From a virus: 23,742 bases of DNA. A program made the translations under genes and the position numbers. This document shows positions 1 through 7,448 of the stretch, piece after piece; the stretch's first letter is position 1; every line of letters starts with the position of its first letter. The notes under the pieces were generated by a model. That model worked only from the letters and a program-made list of their open reading frames with translations, was not told where the DNA came from and ran no database searches. Location: the IMG/VR virus record IMGVR_UViG_3300032092_000259, positions 1-23,742 of that record. One strand, written 5' to 3'.

Positions 1-1
1 C

Positions 2-232
2 TACCTACAATCCGACTTCCTAGCAGCGCAGCAGGTAAACCCGAAAATGACATTTGAGGGTTTTATGGGAGCGCAGCAGGCACGTGGCGGACTGTTTGGT
101 AATAAGTACTCTCCCACTGGAGCAGCCGGCGGGGGCTTCTTAGGATCCGCCGCAGGGGGTGCTACGATGCTCGGCCTTGGTGCACTTGGTGGCGGGATGA
201 TTATGGCTAACAAAGCCTCCGAAAACTACTGA
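2..232 (+). CDS. C-terminal end of an unidentified Gly-rich protein (5' truncated)
   Basis: The reading frame is open from base 2 and ends in TGA at 230-232, so the true start lies left of the window; the ATG at 47 is probably internal. The visible 76 residues end in a Gly/Ala-rich hydrophobic stretch (GGGFLGSAAGGATMLGLGAL) followed by a short polar tail ending NKASENY. Such a stretch resembles the glycine-zipper helices seen in other proteins of this window and could insert into or cross a membrane. The gene sits 8 bp ahead of the next one in the same direction, so it is probably co-transcribed with the virion genes that follow. Function unknown. Confidence 0.6.
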   Translation, partial: YLQSDFLAAQQVNPKMTFEGFMGAQQARGGLFGNKYSPTGAAGGGFLGSAAGGATMLGLGALGGGMIMANKASENY

Positions 233-240
233 GGACCCAC

Positions 241-1773
241 ATGACACGTTCCCTTTGCGCCGCGATTTCCGGCACGATCAACGCTGAGGACTTTGCCCGC
301 TTTGAGAGCGTCATGGCGGATCCACAGTGGCGTCACGCGATTGAGAAGAACGCCTCCCTGCTCTACTACATGGGTGATCTCCTTGAGACGCCTCCAGTAG
401 TTGCTGAGCAAGCGGCTAAAGAGGCGCAGGCCTTTGCTGCGCGCCAACGCTACGACGTGATTCAGGTTCGCCCCGAGGCGGGCGGCTACGTCGTAAAGGT
501 GTCCTCGGCCCCTGACAATATGCAGCCGGTCTCCATCTTCCTGACAGAGAAGCAGGCAGCGGAGGTGCTTCCGCCCGAGACGATGCAGGCTGCCGATCAG
601 ATGGGCGCGGCAACGATGACGGGCGTGGAGGCCGACGCAGATCCTCTTGTGGAGGCGGCTGCGCCGGTGCAGACCTTTGGCCTCTACAAGGTCATGGAGA
701 AGGGCTCGGGCAAGCAGATTGTCGGGTATGTCATTCCGCAGCTCATGGACATCATGACCGGGCAGATGGTGCCGCAGGCTCTGTTTGTAAATGGCAGCCA
801 GTACGCCATGCAGCAGACTGTCGTAGGCAGTCCTGTTGGCATCAACTTCAATCTACCGGCCAGCCCTAACATTCGCGGACTTGGTGCTTTCTACAAGTCT
901 GACGGCCGCTCAATTGTCGTCACGACGCCCGTAGAAATCATTTCTGAGGTTACCGTCGAAGGGCGCAAGTATTACGCAACCCGCCTCCAGAATGGGCAGG
1001 AAGTGCAGCTTGCTCGTGTCGACAATCTGAAGAAGCCGGTGCAGATGAGCCCTGGTGAGATCGCAGTCCCGAAGGACTACGACTTCATGGTCCTTGACTC
1101 GCCCGTCCAGCTGGAGGACGGCGGTGCCGCCCAGCAGGGCATAGCGCGGGGCGGGGCCACAGGTCAGCCCCCTGCTCCGATGCAGGTTCCTATGAAGGAG
1201 GTGCAGGCCTCTGCGTACCCGACAATGGTCGAGATTCGTGCATGGGGCGATCTCAGCTGCGACCTCCGTGGGCCGGTGTTCGATAAGATCGGCTCTGGCG
1301 TACAGTCGTGGGCTGACGGCATCTTCCATCTTGCAGCAGCCGGGGTTCCGCAGAACCTTGCGACTGCGCTGCTTGAGAAGTCCGCGTCTGAGTCTCAGCC
1401 AGTCCGCCTCTACGGTCTGCATCCGCTCTCGACTCCCGTTGAGCGCGTAAAGACCGCAGCTGCGATGGCGGCGGTGAAACTTGCAAACGTGAAGCTTCCC
1501 CCCAAGCAGTGTCTCCTCAAGGAGGCCGCTGCCCTTTCGGACGTTGCCTCGGTGGACTCGGTCCTCGCGTTGAACTTCATCAATCCCGAGAACCTTGAGA
1601 CGTTCATCGAGTACATCCCGGAGCTTGAGGAGACTTCAACGAAGCTGGCGAACATCGTCCTAGCATCGCAGATGGGTCTTCAGACAGTTCCGCAGCAAGC
1701 TGCTGTCCGCGCGATGTTCGCTATCGAAAATGTGGTTAGTGCTCTGAAGGATCTCCAGACGCACAAGATTTAA
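241..1773 (+). CDS. Conserved-looking virion-associated protein, 510 aa
   Basis: ATG start at 241 with a GAGG Shine-Dalgarno just upstream, overlapping the previous stop region. I do not recognise an enzyme. The N-terminal ~120 residues are mixed helix; residues ~140-290 look beta-rich with Gly turns (for example GYVIPQLMDIMTG and FVNGSQYAMQQ), as in phage structural proteins; residues ~360-510 are Ala-rich helical. It carries four K-x-A-[S/A] motifs (K36 NAS, K380 SAS, K404 TAA, K427 EAA), a pattern shared with the head proteins to the right, which suggests a virion or assembly role. Its stop codon overlaps the next start (TAATG), so the two are translationally coupled. Structural role is inferred from context; it lacks any portal-like signature I could see. 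Confidence 0.75.
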   Translation: MTRSLCAAISGTINAEDFARFESVMADPQWRHAIEKNASLLYYMGDLLETPPVVAEQAAKEAQAFAARQRYDVIQVRPEAGGYVVKVSSAPDNMQPVSIFLTEKQAAEVLPPETMQAADQMGAATMTGVEADADPLVEAAAPVQTFGLYKVMEKGSGKQIVGYVIPQLMDIMTGQMVPQALFVNGSQYAMQQTVVGSPVGINFNLPASPNIRGLGAFYKSDGRSIVVTTPVEIISEVTVEGRKYYATRLQNGQEVQLARVDNLKKPVQMSPGEIAVPKDYDFMVLDSPVQLEDGGAAQQGIARGGATGQPPAPMQVPMKEVQASAYPTMVEIRAWGDLSCDLRGPVFDKIGSGVQSWADGIFHLAAAGVPQNLATALLEKSASESQPVRLYGLHPLSTPVERVKTAAAMAAVKLANVKLPPKQCLLKEAAALSDVASVDSVLALNFINPENLETFIEYIPELEETSTKLANIVLASQMGLQTVPQQAAVRAMFAIENVVSALKDLQTHKI

Positions 1774-2651
1774 TGGCACGCCACCCCGCAGAATACTTCG
1801 TAGCGTTCCTGTGTGCCTCATTGGAGGACTCGCAGGAACGCACCATCAACAGCACGCTCCGCCTCCACGGCATCGCGCCGATTGAGAGAGCGGAGTTGTC
1901 GCGTATTCGTCAGGACTCCGCGCCGCCCGAGGGCTTTAAGGCTTGGGATCCCAACGATACGCCCAGCAAGCGATGGCTGAAATCAAAGTCCATCTACTCC
2001 TTCATGCACCCCGACGAGACCACGCGGGAAATGAAGACGCAGATCCTAGAGACGCCAGTAGTACGCGAGAAGGTAGACACCCTCCTCATTGGCCGTGTCT
2101 CCCCATCTGAGGCCGCATTCCGTCTTCAGAAGCTGGGGCACACGGTGTCTGCCGGCGCGATTGAGGAGTACCAGCATTACTTCTGGAACACCGAGATTAT
2201 GGGCCTCGCGGACTGGGTGGCGTACTTCCAGAGCGACGCTGACCCGGACGACGGTTCAGGACGAACGCAGGGTCGTAAGTCCCCGCTTAAGTCCTCTCTG
2301 CTTGGCGGTCCTGACCTTGCCAAGTACAAGGCAGGCATCGCGCAGGAACTAGACGGGAAGAAGATCCTCGCTGAACTTCAACAGGAACTGTACTTCACGT
2401 TCCGGGAGATTAAGACGCTCCCGATATCAGAGAAGAAGGTTGTCATGCTGTCTGCGGTTACACGCAGTCTTGCGCGACTCGATGAACGCATTTCCTCCAG
2501 CGACCAGGCACTTCAAGACACGCTCAAGCGGTTTGAGAAGTTCAAGGTCATCACGGACACAGCGAAACCTCCGTCTCTTTTGCAGCTGGCACCGCAGGGA
2601 ACAATCAGTTCTCGGTCTAAAACCGAAATTCAGATTTCGAGAGAGAAGTAA
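1773..2651 (+). CDS. Hypothetical phage protein, 292 aa
   Basis: ATG overlaps the upstream TAA (TAATG at 1771-1775) and the gene ends in another TAATG, so it lies in the middle of a tightly coupled operon. The protein is mostly helical, polar and rich in charged residues, with an N-terminal block (MARHPAEYFVAFL) and a Trp/Tyr-rich middle (EEYQHYFWNTEI, LADWVAYF near residues 130-150) that looks like a conserved core. The C-terminal third is long helix. No K-x-A-[S/A] motif, membrane segment or catalytic motif was seen. The neighbours suggest a virion assembly or tail role, but no specific function can be given. Confidence 0.7.
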   Translation: MARHPAEYFVAFLCASLEDSQERTINSTLRLHGIAPIERAELSRIRQDSAPPEGFKAWDPNDTPSKRWLKSKSIYSFMHPDETTREMKTQILETPVVREKVDTLLIGRVSPSEAAFRLQKLGHTVSAGAIEEYQHYFWNTEIMGLADWVAYFQSDADPDDGSGRTQGRKSPLKSSLLGGPDLAKYKAGIAQELDGKKILAELQQELYFTFREIKTLPISEKKVVMLSAVTRSLARLDERISSSDQALQDTLKRFEKFKVITDTAKPPSLLQLAPQGTISSRSKTEIQISREK

Positions 2652-3046
2652 TGATCACCGCCGACGTTGTGAAGATGGTCCAGCAGTTCAACAAGGAGCT
2701 GCAAAAGGCCGCACAGTTCGGGATTCAGCTTCCTGAGACTTCTGAGTTCCAGGGTAAGCGGCTGACTTGTCGCATGGTCCGCAAGGGCAACGACATTATC
2801 TTTCAGGTATACGCTCCGAAGTTCCCAGCCGATTTTGCTGCGCTGCTTGCGGAAGTAGTCGAATCGCACTTTGGGAACACGGCCGACTTCAAGCTCGACC
2901 ATGTCGCAGAGCTAAATAGTTATGCCCTTCTGGCAAAGGGTATTCTTGATCGCCCGACAGTTCGGGTAGACTACGTCACCACCGACTTTCTCAATCTCCT
3001 CGACGAGGTGCTAAACTCGCCGGAGATTAAAGGGCAGGCCCGATGA
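2651..3046 (+). CDS. Hypothetical small protein, 131 aa
   Basis: Starts at the ATG in a TAATG overlap with the gene before and ends in an ATGA overlap with the gene after, so it is part of the same coupled operon. The protein is alpha/beta with an amphipathic N-terminal helix (VKMVQQFNKELQKAAQFG) and short beta stretches (DIIFQVYAP). It has no recognisable domain, signal peptide or membrane segment. Its small size and position between larger presumed structural genes would fit a chaperone or small baseplate/tail component; this is a guess from context only. Confidence 0.7.
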   Translation: MITADVVKMVQQFNKELQKAAQFGIQLPETSEFQGKRLTCRMVRKGNDIIFQVYAPKFPADFAALLAEVVESHFGNTADFKLDHVAELNSYALLAKGILDRPTVRVDYVTTDFLNLLDEVLNSPEIKGQAR

Positions 3047-3861
3047 TTCGCTCTACTTCATTCCGTACTGAAATCGAGATGACGCGCTGGATGAACGCGC
3101 AGGGTCTCGATATTGCGGACATCTATGTTCTTTGGATGAACTCCTCGAACTTTTGGACGGTGTTCTACGAGGACGGGGTAGGACGCGACATTATCGATAC
3201 GACTGACGGGCCTGCTGGGGCTGCTTACGGCACAGTTACTGGCGTAGGCACTGGCGGCGCGACAGTTCGTGTGCGTGCGCTCCGTGTTGCGGTGCCGACT
3301 GAGGCGGCGGGCACTCCCGATCCCTCCACTGGCACACTTGGTGGCACGGTCTCGTACACGTACATCATCCCTGACACGTTCTCTATTTCCGATCCCAGCG
3401 GCGTCGGCTTCTCCGTGAAGGACGACGGCTTCGGGTTTCTTGTGAGCGCAGAGACAGGGCAGCAGGTTGGCGTTGTTGACTACGCTACAGGTAACTTCAA
3501 CGTGAAGTGGCCGTTTGGGAAGATCCCCCAAGGCGCGGTTAACGCAACGTACACCTACTCGTCTCTGCCAGACACGGACAACGTACCAGTACGCGCCCGC
3601 TTGAGTAGCCTGTCGCTTAAGATGGTTTCTGGCACCGCCGCCACAGTCGGGTGGGCGGTCTACAATGACTCAGCAAAGGCGCATCCGCCCGCCGCCATGG
3701 GGACAATTACCCTGTCCAATGGTGTTGGCACGGCAAACCTCCTCATGACGCTCTCGAACGTCCTAGACCTCACTATCCGTGACAGCCGCTGGGTAGAGCT
3801 GATTCCAAACACTGGCACGAATAACTTCCAGATACTCCTGACGTGGGAACGCGTCCTGTGA
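3043..3861 (+). CDS. Beta-rich probable virion (tail/baseplate-type) protein, 272 aa
   Basis: ATG start within an ATGA overlap. The sequence is strongly beta-rich with many Gly, Thr, Val and Asp residues and short repeating turns (TVTGVGTGGATVRVRAL, GTLGGTVSYTYIIPDTFSIS), and it has no Lys/Ala-rich helical segments. This composition is typical of phage tail, baseplate or decoration proteins. The C-terminal part (GTNNFQILLTWERVL) is a beta strand ending flush with the stop, which overlaps the next gene's start (GTGA). I cannot place it in a named family. Base use is similar to its neighbours. Confidence 0.7.
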   Translation: MIRSTSFRTEIEMTRWMNAQGLDIADIYVLWMNSSNFWTVFYEDGVGRDIIDTTDGPAGAAYGTVTGVGTGGATVRVRALRVAVPTEAAGTPDPSTGTLGGTVSYTYIIPDTFSISDPSGVGFSVKDDGFGFLVSAETGQQVGVVDYATGNFNVKWPFGKIPQGAVNATYTYSSLPDTDNVPVRARLSSLSLKMVSGTAATVGWAVYNDSAKAHPPAAMGTITLSNGVGTANLLMTLSNVLDLTIRDSRWVELIPNTGTNNFQILLTWERVL

Positions 3862-4025
3862 TTTCGCAGGCAGTACTTCGCGCGTTTAGCGAGGAGCTAA
3901 AAAAGGTAGCGGCAATGGCGCCGCTACCTCCTACCAAGCCGACCTTTAACGTCGCGGCTACGCAGGCCCCCAAGGCGTCTACGGCGGCACAGCCTGTGAA
4001 ACTGCCGGCTGTCCCGACAATCTAG
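3858..4025 (+). CDS. 55-aa protein with an N-terminal KKVAA motif
   Basis: The GTG at 3858 overlaps the upstream TGA (GTGA), the same coupling used elsewhere in this operon, so I prefer it to the GTG at 3843. The protein has a short amphipathic helix, AFSEELKKVAAMAP (residues 9-22), then a Pro/Ala/Thr-rich tail without structure. The helix closely resembles AFFSEVEKIAALMP in the 189-aa protein at 13631, so it may be a shared docking or processing tag with little else attached. The DNA of residues ~14-23 also forms a terminator for the opposite strand. The stop shares the tetranucleotide CTAG (4022-4025) with the stop of the leftward RNase HII gene. Confidence 0.6.
   Translation: MISQAVLRAFSEELKKVAAMAPLPPTKPTFNVAATQAPKASTAAQPVKLPAVPTI
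3899..3928 (-). terminator. Intrinsic terminator of the leftward rnhB cassette, inside a rightward gene
   Basis: Read leftward, the sequence is a perfect 9-bp stem, GGTAGCGGC / GCCGCTACC, with a 6-base loop, followed directly by six T residues (complement of A at 3899-3904). This is a textbook rho-independent terminator for transcription coming from 5578 through RNase HII. It is embedded in the coding sequence of the 55-aa rightward gene at 3858, about 95 bp beyond the RNase HII stop. Read rightward there is no T tract, so it should act in one direction. Confidence 0.8.
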
Positions 4026-4618
4026 GCCGCTTTACGTAGCGCGGTATGGGCTGCCTTCTCTCGGTGCAGAGGAGACAGCCCATATTTATTTAGGGCCTCT
4101 ACGTGCTCCTTAGTGCCGTAGCCTCGATTGCTTTCCCACTTGTACGTTGGGAATTGCTTTGCAAGGTCGTCCATCTCTAGGTCACGGTAGACCTTGGCGA
4201 TGATGGATGCGGCGGCGCAGAGGAAGTTATTTGCGTCCATCTTTGGTGCGATACGCTGCGGCCCGGGGTAGCCGTCTACGCCAAAATCCCCGTCAACAAG
4301 TAGCAACTTTGGACGCTGAAATAGGGTGGCTTCACGTACAGCTCGCTTGTAGGAGAGCTGTAGTGCGGCGGTGTGGCCGAGCGAGTTGATTTCCTCTACA
4401 GAGGCCTCGCCGACTCCAACAATTCCGCCTTGGCTGTGAACAAACCGAAGGATGCTTTCAACTGACCGTGCTCGCTGAAGAGCAGTCGTCTTCTTGGAGT
4501 CCTTGACCTCGGGCATAGGCCACGCATCAAGGATCATTTCCATCTGCACGGCGACAGACACAATCGGACCAGCAAGACAGCCGGTACCGACCTCATCGAG
4601 ACCGCAGTAGATGTTCAC
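4022..4618 (-). CDS. rnhB: Ribonuclease HII
   Basis: This 198-aa protein would cut the RNA strand of RNA-DNA hybrids and at single ribonucleotides in DNA. The family motifs are clear: GLDEVGTGCLAGPIVSVAV at residues 6-24, DSKK at 40-43, LLVDGD at 106-111, SIIAKVYRD at 138-146 and the C-terminal GYGTKEH with SPLHR. The four likely metal-binding acids are D8, E9, D109 and D146. The usual GRG of RNase HII reads GTG (residues 11-13), the form normal for RNase HIII, although the length and lack of an N-terminal extension fit HII. GTG start with a strong GGAGG upstream. It is last in a leftward three-gene cassette, overlapping the previous gene by 26 bp. A phage copy probably serves phage replication or primer/ribonucleotide removal. 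Confidence 0.93.
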   Translation of the reverse strand: MNIYCGLDEVGTGCLAGPIVSVAVQMEMILDAWPMPEVKDSKKTTALQRARSVESILRFVHSQGGIVGVGEASVEEINSLGHTAALQLSYKRAVREATLFQRPKLLLVDGDFGVDGYPGPQRIAPKMDANNFLCAAASIIAKVYRDLEMDDLAKQFPTYKWESNRGYGTKEHVEALNKYGLSPLHREKAAHTALRKAA

Positions 4619-4928
4619 GTTCTCCCTCCACGAAGGGGTTGTTGTTTAGCACTGGACCAATCCCCTTAACAAAGATCAGGGCCGTAAAATCATAGCCCTG
4701 CCAGCGCGATTTACGGTAGGAAGCGTCATTCACTTCCGCCCATTGGCGGAGGAGGTCACGGATGATCCGCGCCTCCTCCACCTTCATTGGTTGCTTGGAC
4801 CGAAGCAGCAGGCCCCACTTTAGAGGATCTGCCTGGTCCGGCTGAAGCTCCCACCCGAGCAAGCCATCGAGGAGAGCACGGTTAGTGCTCTCTGCAAATG
4901 ACTTGACCCAGGTGAGACTCTTGATCAT
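4593..4928 (-). CDS. Hypothetical protein, 111 aa, in rnhB cassette
   Basis: Its ATG overlaps the stop of the upstream leftward gene (ATGA at 4928-4925) and its 3' end overlaps RNase HII, so all three are coupled. The protein is mixed alpha/beta with several Trp residues (WVKSF, WELQP, WGLLL, RQWAEV, RWQGYDF) and a central charged helix (KVEEARIIRDLLRQW). I recognise no domain and no membrane segment. No K-x-A-[S/A] motif is present, in line with the cassette not encoding virion proteins. A nucleic-acid metabolism role is possible by association only. Confidence 0.65.
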   Translation of the reverse strand: MIKSLTWVKSFAESTNRALLDGLLGWELQPDQADPLKWGLLLRSKQPMKVEEARIIRDLLRQWAEVNDASYRKSRWQGYDFTALIFVKGIGPVLNNNPFVEGEREHLLRSR

Positions 4929-5578
4929 GCGTTGCGGTAAGCCGACGCGAAGGCGTCAGCAAGCGCACGTCCCGTGAGCCCCGTTGAGGCCTGTTCCGAG
5001 ACCTTTGGCCCGGCAGCCACCTGCCCCATGCGCGTGATGCCGATGAAGTTTGGGGACTTCATCCCAAGAGTGACCTCCAGCCACCAAGGGTACTCTTGGA
5101 CGGTCTGGAGGTACGCCTCCCGAACCATCTGCTGAAGCTCGTCCGGGGAGGAGGGGCGGCGGCCTTCTCCCTCCTTAGGACTGACGCGGACGTGGAGCAG
5201 CCCTGCCGGGGCATTCACGGTAACGAACCGCACCACCTGCGGAATGGCGTCCGTGGAGAGGATTGCAGCGTGGCCGTAGACCATGCCGCTGACTTCCGGA
5301 CCAGCCTTCGGCATCCAGAGCTTACCTGCTCGCGCAGACGGCCCACACTCGATCACCGCCCCGATGGGGCGCTCATTGTCGGCGGCTTCCAGAGCGGAAA
5401 AGAGCCGCGGCACGGTGCGAAGAGCGCCCGACGCCTCGGTGATGTTCGCGAAGCCCGCCTCTCCCGGGGCGAGCAGACGATCCACCACGATCCAAGCGGC
5501 GCCGTAGGCAACGCCATTACGAACACCCTCTTTCGACTCGCGGACTTCACGTCCCGCGAGCACTGCCAAGTTGGCCAT
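4925..5578 (-). CDS. Hypothetical protein, 217 aa, first gene of rnhB cassette
   Basis: The first gene of the leftward cassette. The ATG at 5578 has a good Shine-Dalgarno (AGGGAGG four bases upstream), so it can be well expressed. The protein is alpha/beta with Gly/Ala loops (GVRNGVAYGAAWIVVDRLL, GPEVSGMVYGHAAIL) and a compact C-terminal helix (GRALADAFASAYRNA). There is no signal peptide, membrane segment or recognised catalytic motif. It faces away from the terminase gene across a 52-bp gap containing a palindrome that may control both. Function unknown; the partnership with RNase HII suggests a soluble DNA/RNA or host-interaction role, but this is not shown. Confidence 0.65.
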   Translation of the reverse strand: MANLAVLAGREVRESKEGVRNGVAYGAAWIVVDRLLAPGEAGFANITEASGALRTVPRLFSALEAADNERPIGAVIECGPSARAGKLWMPKAGPEVSGMVYGHAAILSTDAIPQVVRFVTVNAPAGLLHVRVSPKEGEGRRPSSPDELQQMVREAYLQTVQEYPWWLEVTLGMKSPNFIGITRMGQVAAGPKVSEQASTGLTGRALADAFASAYRNA

Positions 5579-5600
5579 GTGGCCTCCCTCTTTGTTGTGA

Positions 5601-5624
5601 ATGCTACCCGGAATGGGTTAGCAT
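5601..5624. promoter_or_regulatory. Palindrome in the divergent gap before the terminase gene (candidate operator)
   Basis: ATGCTACCC and GGGTTAGCAT form an inverted repeat with one unpaired base and a 5-base spacer. It fills the gap between two divergent genes, the leftward unknown gene (start 5578) and the terminase (start 5631). The terminase start has no clear Shine-Dalgarno, so the structure could affect its translation as well as transcription. No convincing -35/-10 pair was found on either strand. Confidence 0.45.
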
Positions 5625-5630
5625 TTTCTT

Positions 5631-7391
5631 ATGACCACAACTTCTAGGGAATTTTCTGCGGGTATTGACGATGAAATCCACAACGCGTGGGACTTTGAGC
5701 CGCCTGCACGTGAGGTTGAGGACTGGGAAGCGACTGCATTTGAGGAAGAGGTAGGAACTTCATTTACTCTCAGCCCAAGTCAGTTCGTCGAACAGGCGAT
5801 CCTGATGCCGGATCCACACACACGCAAGCTAGAGCCGTTTGATTTTGCCGAGCGGCCCTACTTAAAGAAGATTTACGACACCCCGAGTAAGCGCCGTCTG
5901 TTGGTGTGCGCTCGCCAGGTCGAGAAATCAACAATGCTTGGCAACTTGTCTCTCACGTACAGCTGCCTTATTCCGCACTTCAAAGTCCTATACGTCTCGC
6001 CCTCCAGCACGCAGACCAAGGTCTTCTCAAAAGACCGTCTGAAGGAGCCAATGGAAACCTCGCCCGTACTAAAGGCGTGGTTCCCCGGCATGTTGACGGA
6101 CAACGTCTACGAGAAGAAAGCACTGAACCGTAGTCAGATCATTCTTCGCTATGCGTTCCTGAGTGCAGACCGTGTCCGCGGTATCCCCACGGACGCTATT
6201 TTCATCGATGAGTTTCAGGACATCTTGCTTGAGAACGTGTCCGTTATTGAGGAGTGTGCCTCCCACTCCCCCTTCAAGTGGTTCTCCTACTCTGGCACGC
6301 CCAAATCACTCGACAACCCCATCGAGTTCTACCTGAGTAACTACTCAACACAGAACGAGTGGGCTGTGCCGTGTGATCGACACGGCACACCGAATAACCC
6401 AGGATCATGGCACTGGAATATTCTTGGGGAAGACAATATCGGGGCAAACAGCCTTGTATGCGACCGCTGCGGCGAGAAGATCATCGCAAACCATCCAATG
6501 GCGCAGTGGGTTCGTACGGGAAGTCCCGATCCCAAGTTTGACGCTTTTGAGGGTTTCCGCATCCCACAACTGATGGTTCCATGGCTGCCGTGGAAAGAAC
6601 TGCTTGCAAAGTACAACCAGTACCCGCGCGCCAAGTTCTATAACGAGGTGCTTGGGCGTAGTTTCGACTCAGGCCAGCGGCCCCTGACAAAGCAGGATGT
6701 CCTCGATAACTGCAATCCTGACGTGGCTCTTGATCCAGAGTCTGTAGCAAAGACACGCCAAAGAATCGGTAGCGGACGTATCTACGCCGGCATCGACTGG
6801 GGACAGGACTCTACAAACTCGTACACCGTAATCGCACTGGGCGCGTATCTCGACGGCCGCTTTCAAATCTTCTTTATGCACCGATTTACCGGAGCAGAGA
6901 GCGAGCCGGGTGAGCAGCTAAAAAAGATCTTCAAGATCATTGAGGGGTTCAATGTAGCCCGCGTAGGCGTCGACTACGGTGGGGGCTTCTTCCCTAACGG
7001 CGAATTGCTGAAGAAGTATGGAGCAGGCCGGGTTGTCCGCTACCAGTACTCAGCGCCAGCGGTCTACATGAAGTACGACGCAAACCTCGGCCGATACATG
7101 GTGCACAAGTCTGAAGTGATGAGTTCCGTATTTGCGGCAATCAAGCGCAAGACGGTATTTCGTTTCCCGCGCTGGAATGACTTCTCGTCCCCGTTTGCAA
7201 GTGACTGCCTCGCAGTGTTCTCGGAGTACAACGAGCGTACGCGGATGACGGAGTACAAGAAGTCGCCGAATACAACGGACGACTCCTTGCACTCCATCCT
7301 GTTCTGCTTCCTCGCCTCGATGACAGACTTTCCGCGTGAAGATGTGTTTGTTCCCAGCGCAGCGGTAGATCGTCTTTCATCTATGGACTAA
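5631..7391 (+). CDS. terL: Terminase large subunit (DNA packaging ATPase/nuclease)
   Basis: This 586-aa protein drives DNA into the prohead and cuts the concatemer. The ATPase domain shows a Walker A-like motif ARQVEKST (residues 94-101), a Walker B AIFIDE (189-194) and the coupling motif SYSGTP (219-224). The C-terminal RNase H-like nuclease shows the three expected acids in YAGIDWGQDS (D389), ARVGVDYGGG (D448) and TTDDSLHS (D550/D551). Between the two domains, C248-x2-H251 and C277-x2-C280 could hold a zinc ion. The canonical Gly before the Walker Lys is Glu (E98). Length is normal for the family. The upstream Shine-Dalgarno is weak. It stands alone between two leftward cassettes; no small terminase was recognised beside it. 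Confidence 0.95.
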   Translation: MTTTSREFSAGIDDEIHNAWDFEPPAREVEDWEATAFEEEVGTSFTLSPSQFVEQAILMPDPHTRKLEPFDFAERPYLKKIYDTPSKRRLLVCARQVEKSTMLGNLSLTYSCLIPHFKVLYVSPSSTQTKVFSKDRLKEPMETSPVLKAWFPGMLTDNVYEKKALNRSQIILRYAFLSADRVRGIPTDAIFIDEFQDILLENVSVIEECASHSPFKWFSYSGTPKSLDNPIEFYLSNYSTQNEWAVPCDRHGTPNNPGSWHWNILGEDNIGANSLVCDRCGEKIIANHPMAQWVRTGSPDPKFDAFEGFRIPQLMVPWLPWKELLAKYNQYPRAKFYNEVLGRSFDSGQRPLTKQDVLDNCNPDVALDPESVAKTRQRIGSGRIYAGIDWGQDSTNSYTVIALGAYLDGRFQIFFMHRFTGAESEPGEQLKKIFKIIEGFNVARVGVDYGGGFFPNGELLKKYGAGRVVRYQYSAPAVYMKYDANLGRYMVHKSEVMSSVFAAIKRKTVFRFPRWNDFSSPFASDCLAVFSEYNERTRMTEYKKSPNTTDDSLHSILFCFLASMTDFPREDVFVPSAAVDRLSSMD

Positions 7392-7400
7392 AAACTGATC

Positions 7401-7440
7401 CCATCTCCCGATGGAACCAGCCAGCGGCCCTAAGGCCGCT
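7401..7440. terminator. Tandem hairpins between convergent terL and the membrane-protein gene
   Basis: Two small perfect stems follow the terminase stop: CCATC/GATGG (7401-7414) and AGCGGCC/GGCCGCT with a 4-base loop (7423-7440). The second ends 9 bp from the stop of the leftward gene. Neither has a proper T tract on either strand, so they may be weak bidirectional terminators, mRNA 3'-end stabilisers or part of a rho-dependent end. Confidence 0.4.
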
Positions 7441-7448
7441 GTCGTCTA

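Noticed and set aside
910-1422. 170-aa open frame on the minus strand
   Set aside because: Lies wholly inside the 510-aa rightward gene, has an Arg/Cys/His-rich composition typical of antisense frames in GC-rich DNA, and no ribosome-binding site.
5096-5647. 183-aa open frame on the plus strand
   Set aside because: Antisense to the 217-aa leftward gene, which has a good ribosome-binding site; it would also run over the palindrome and the terminase start.
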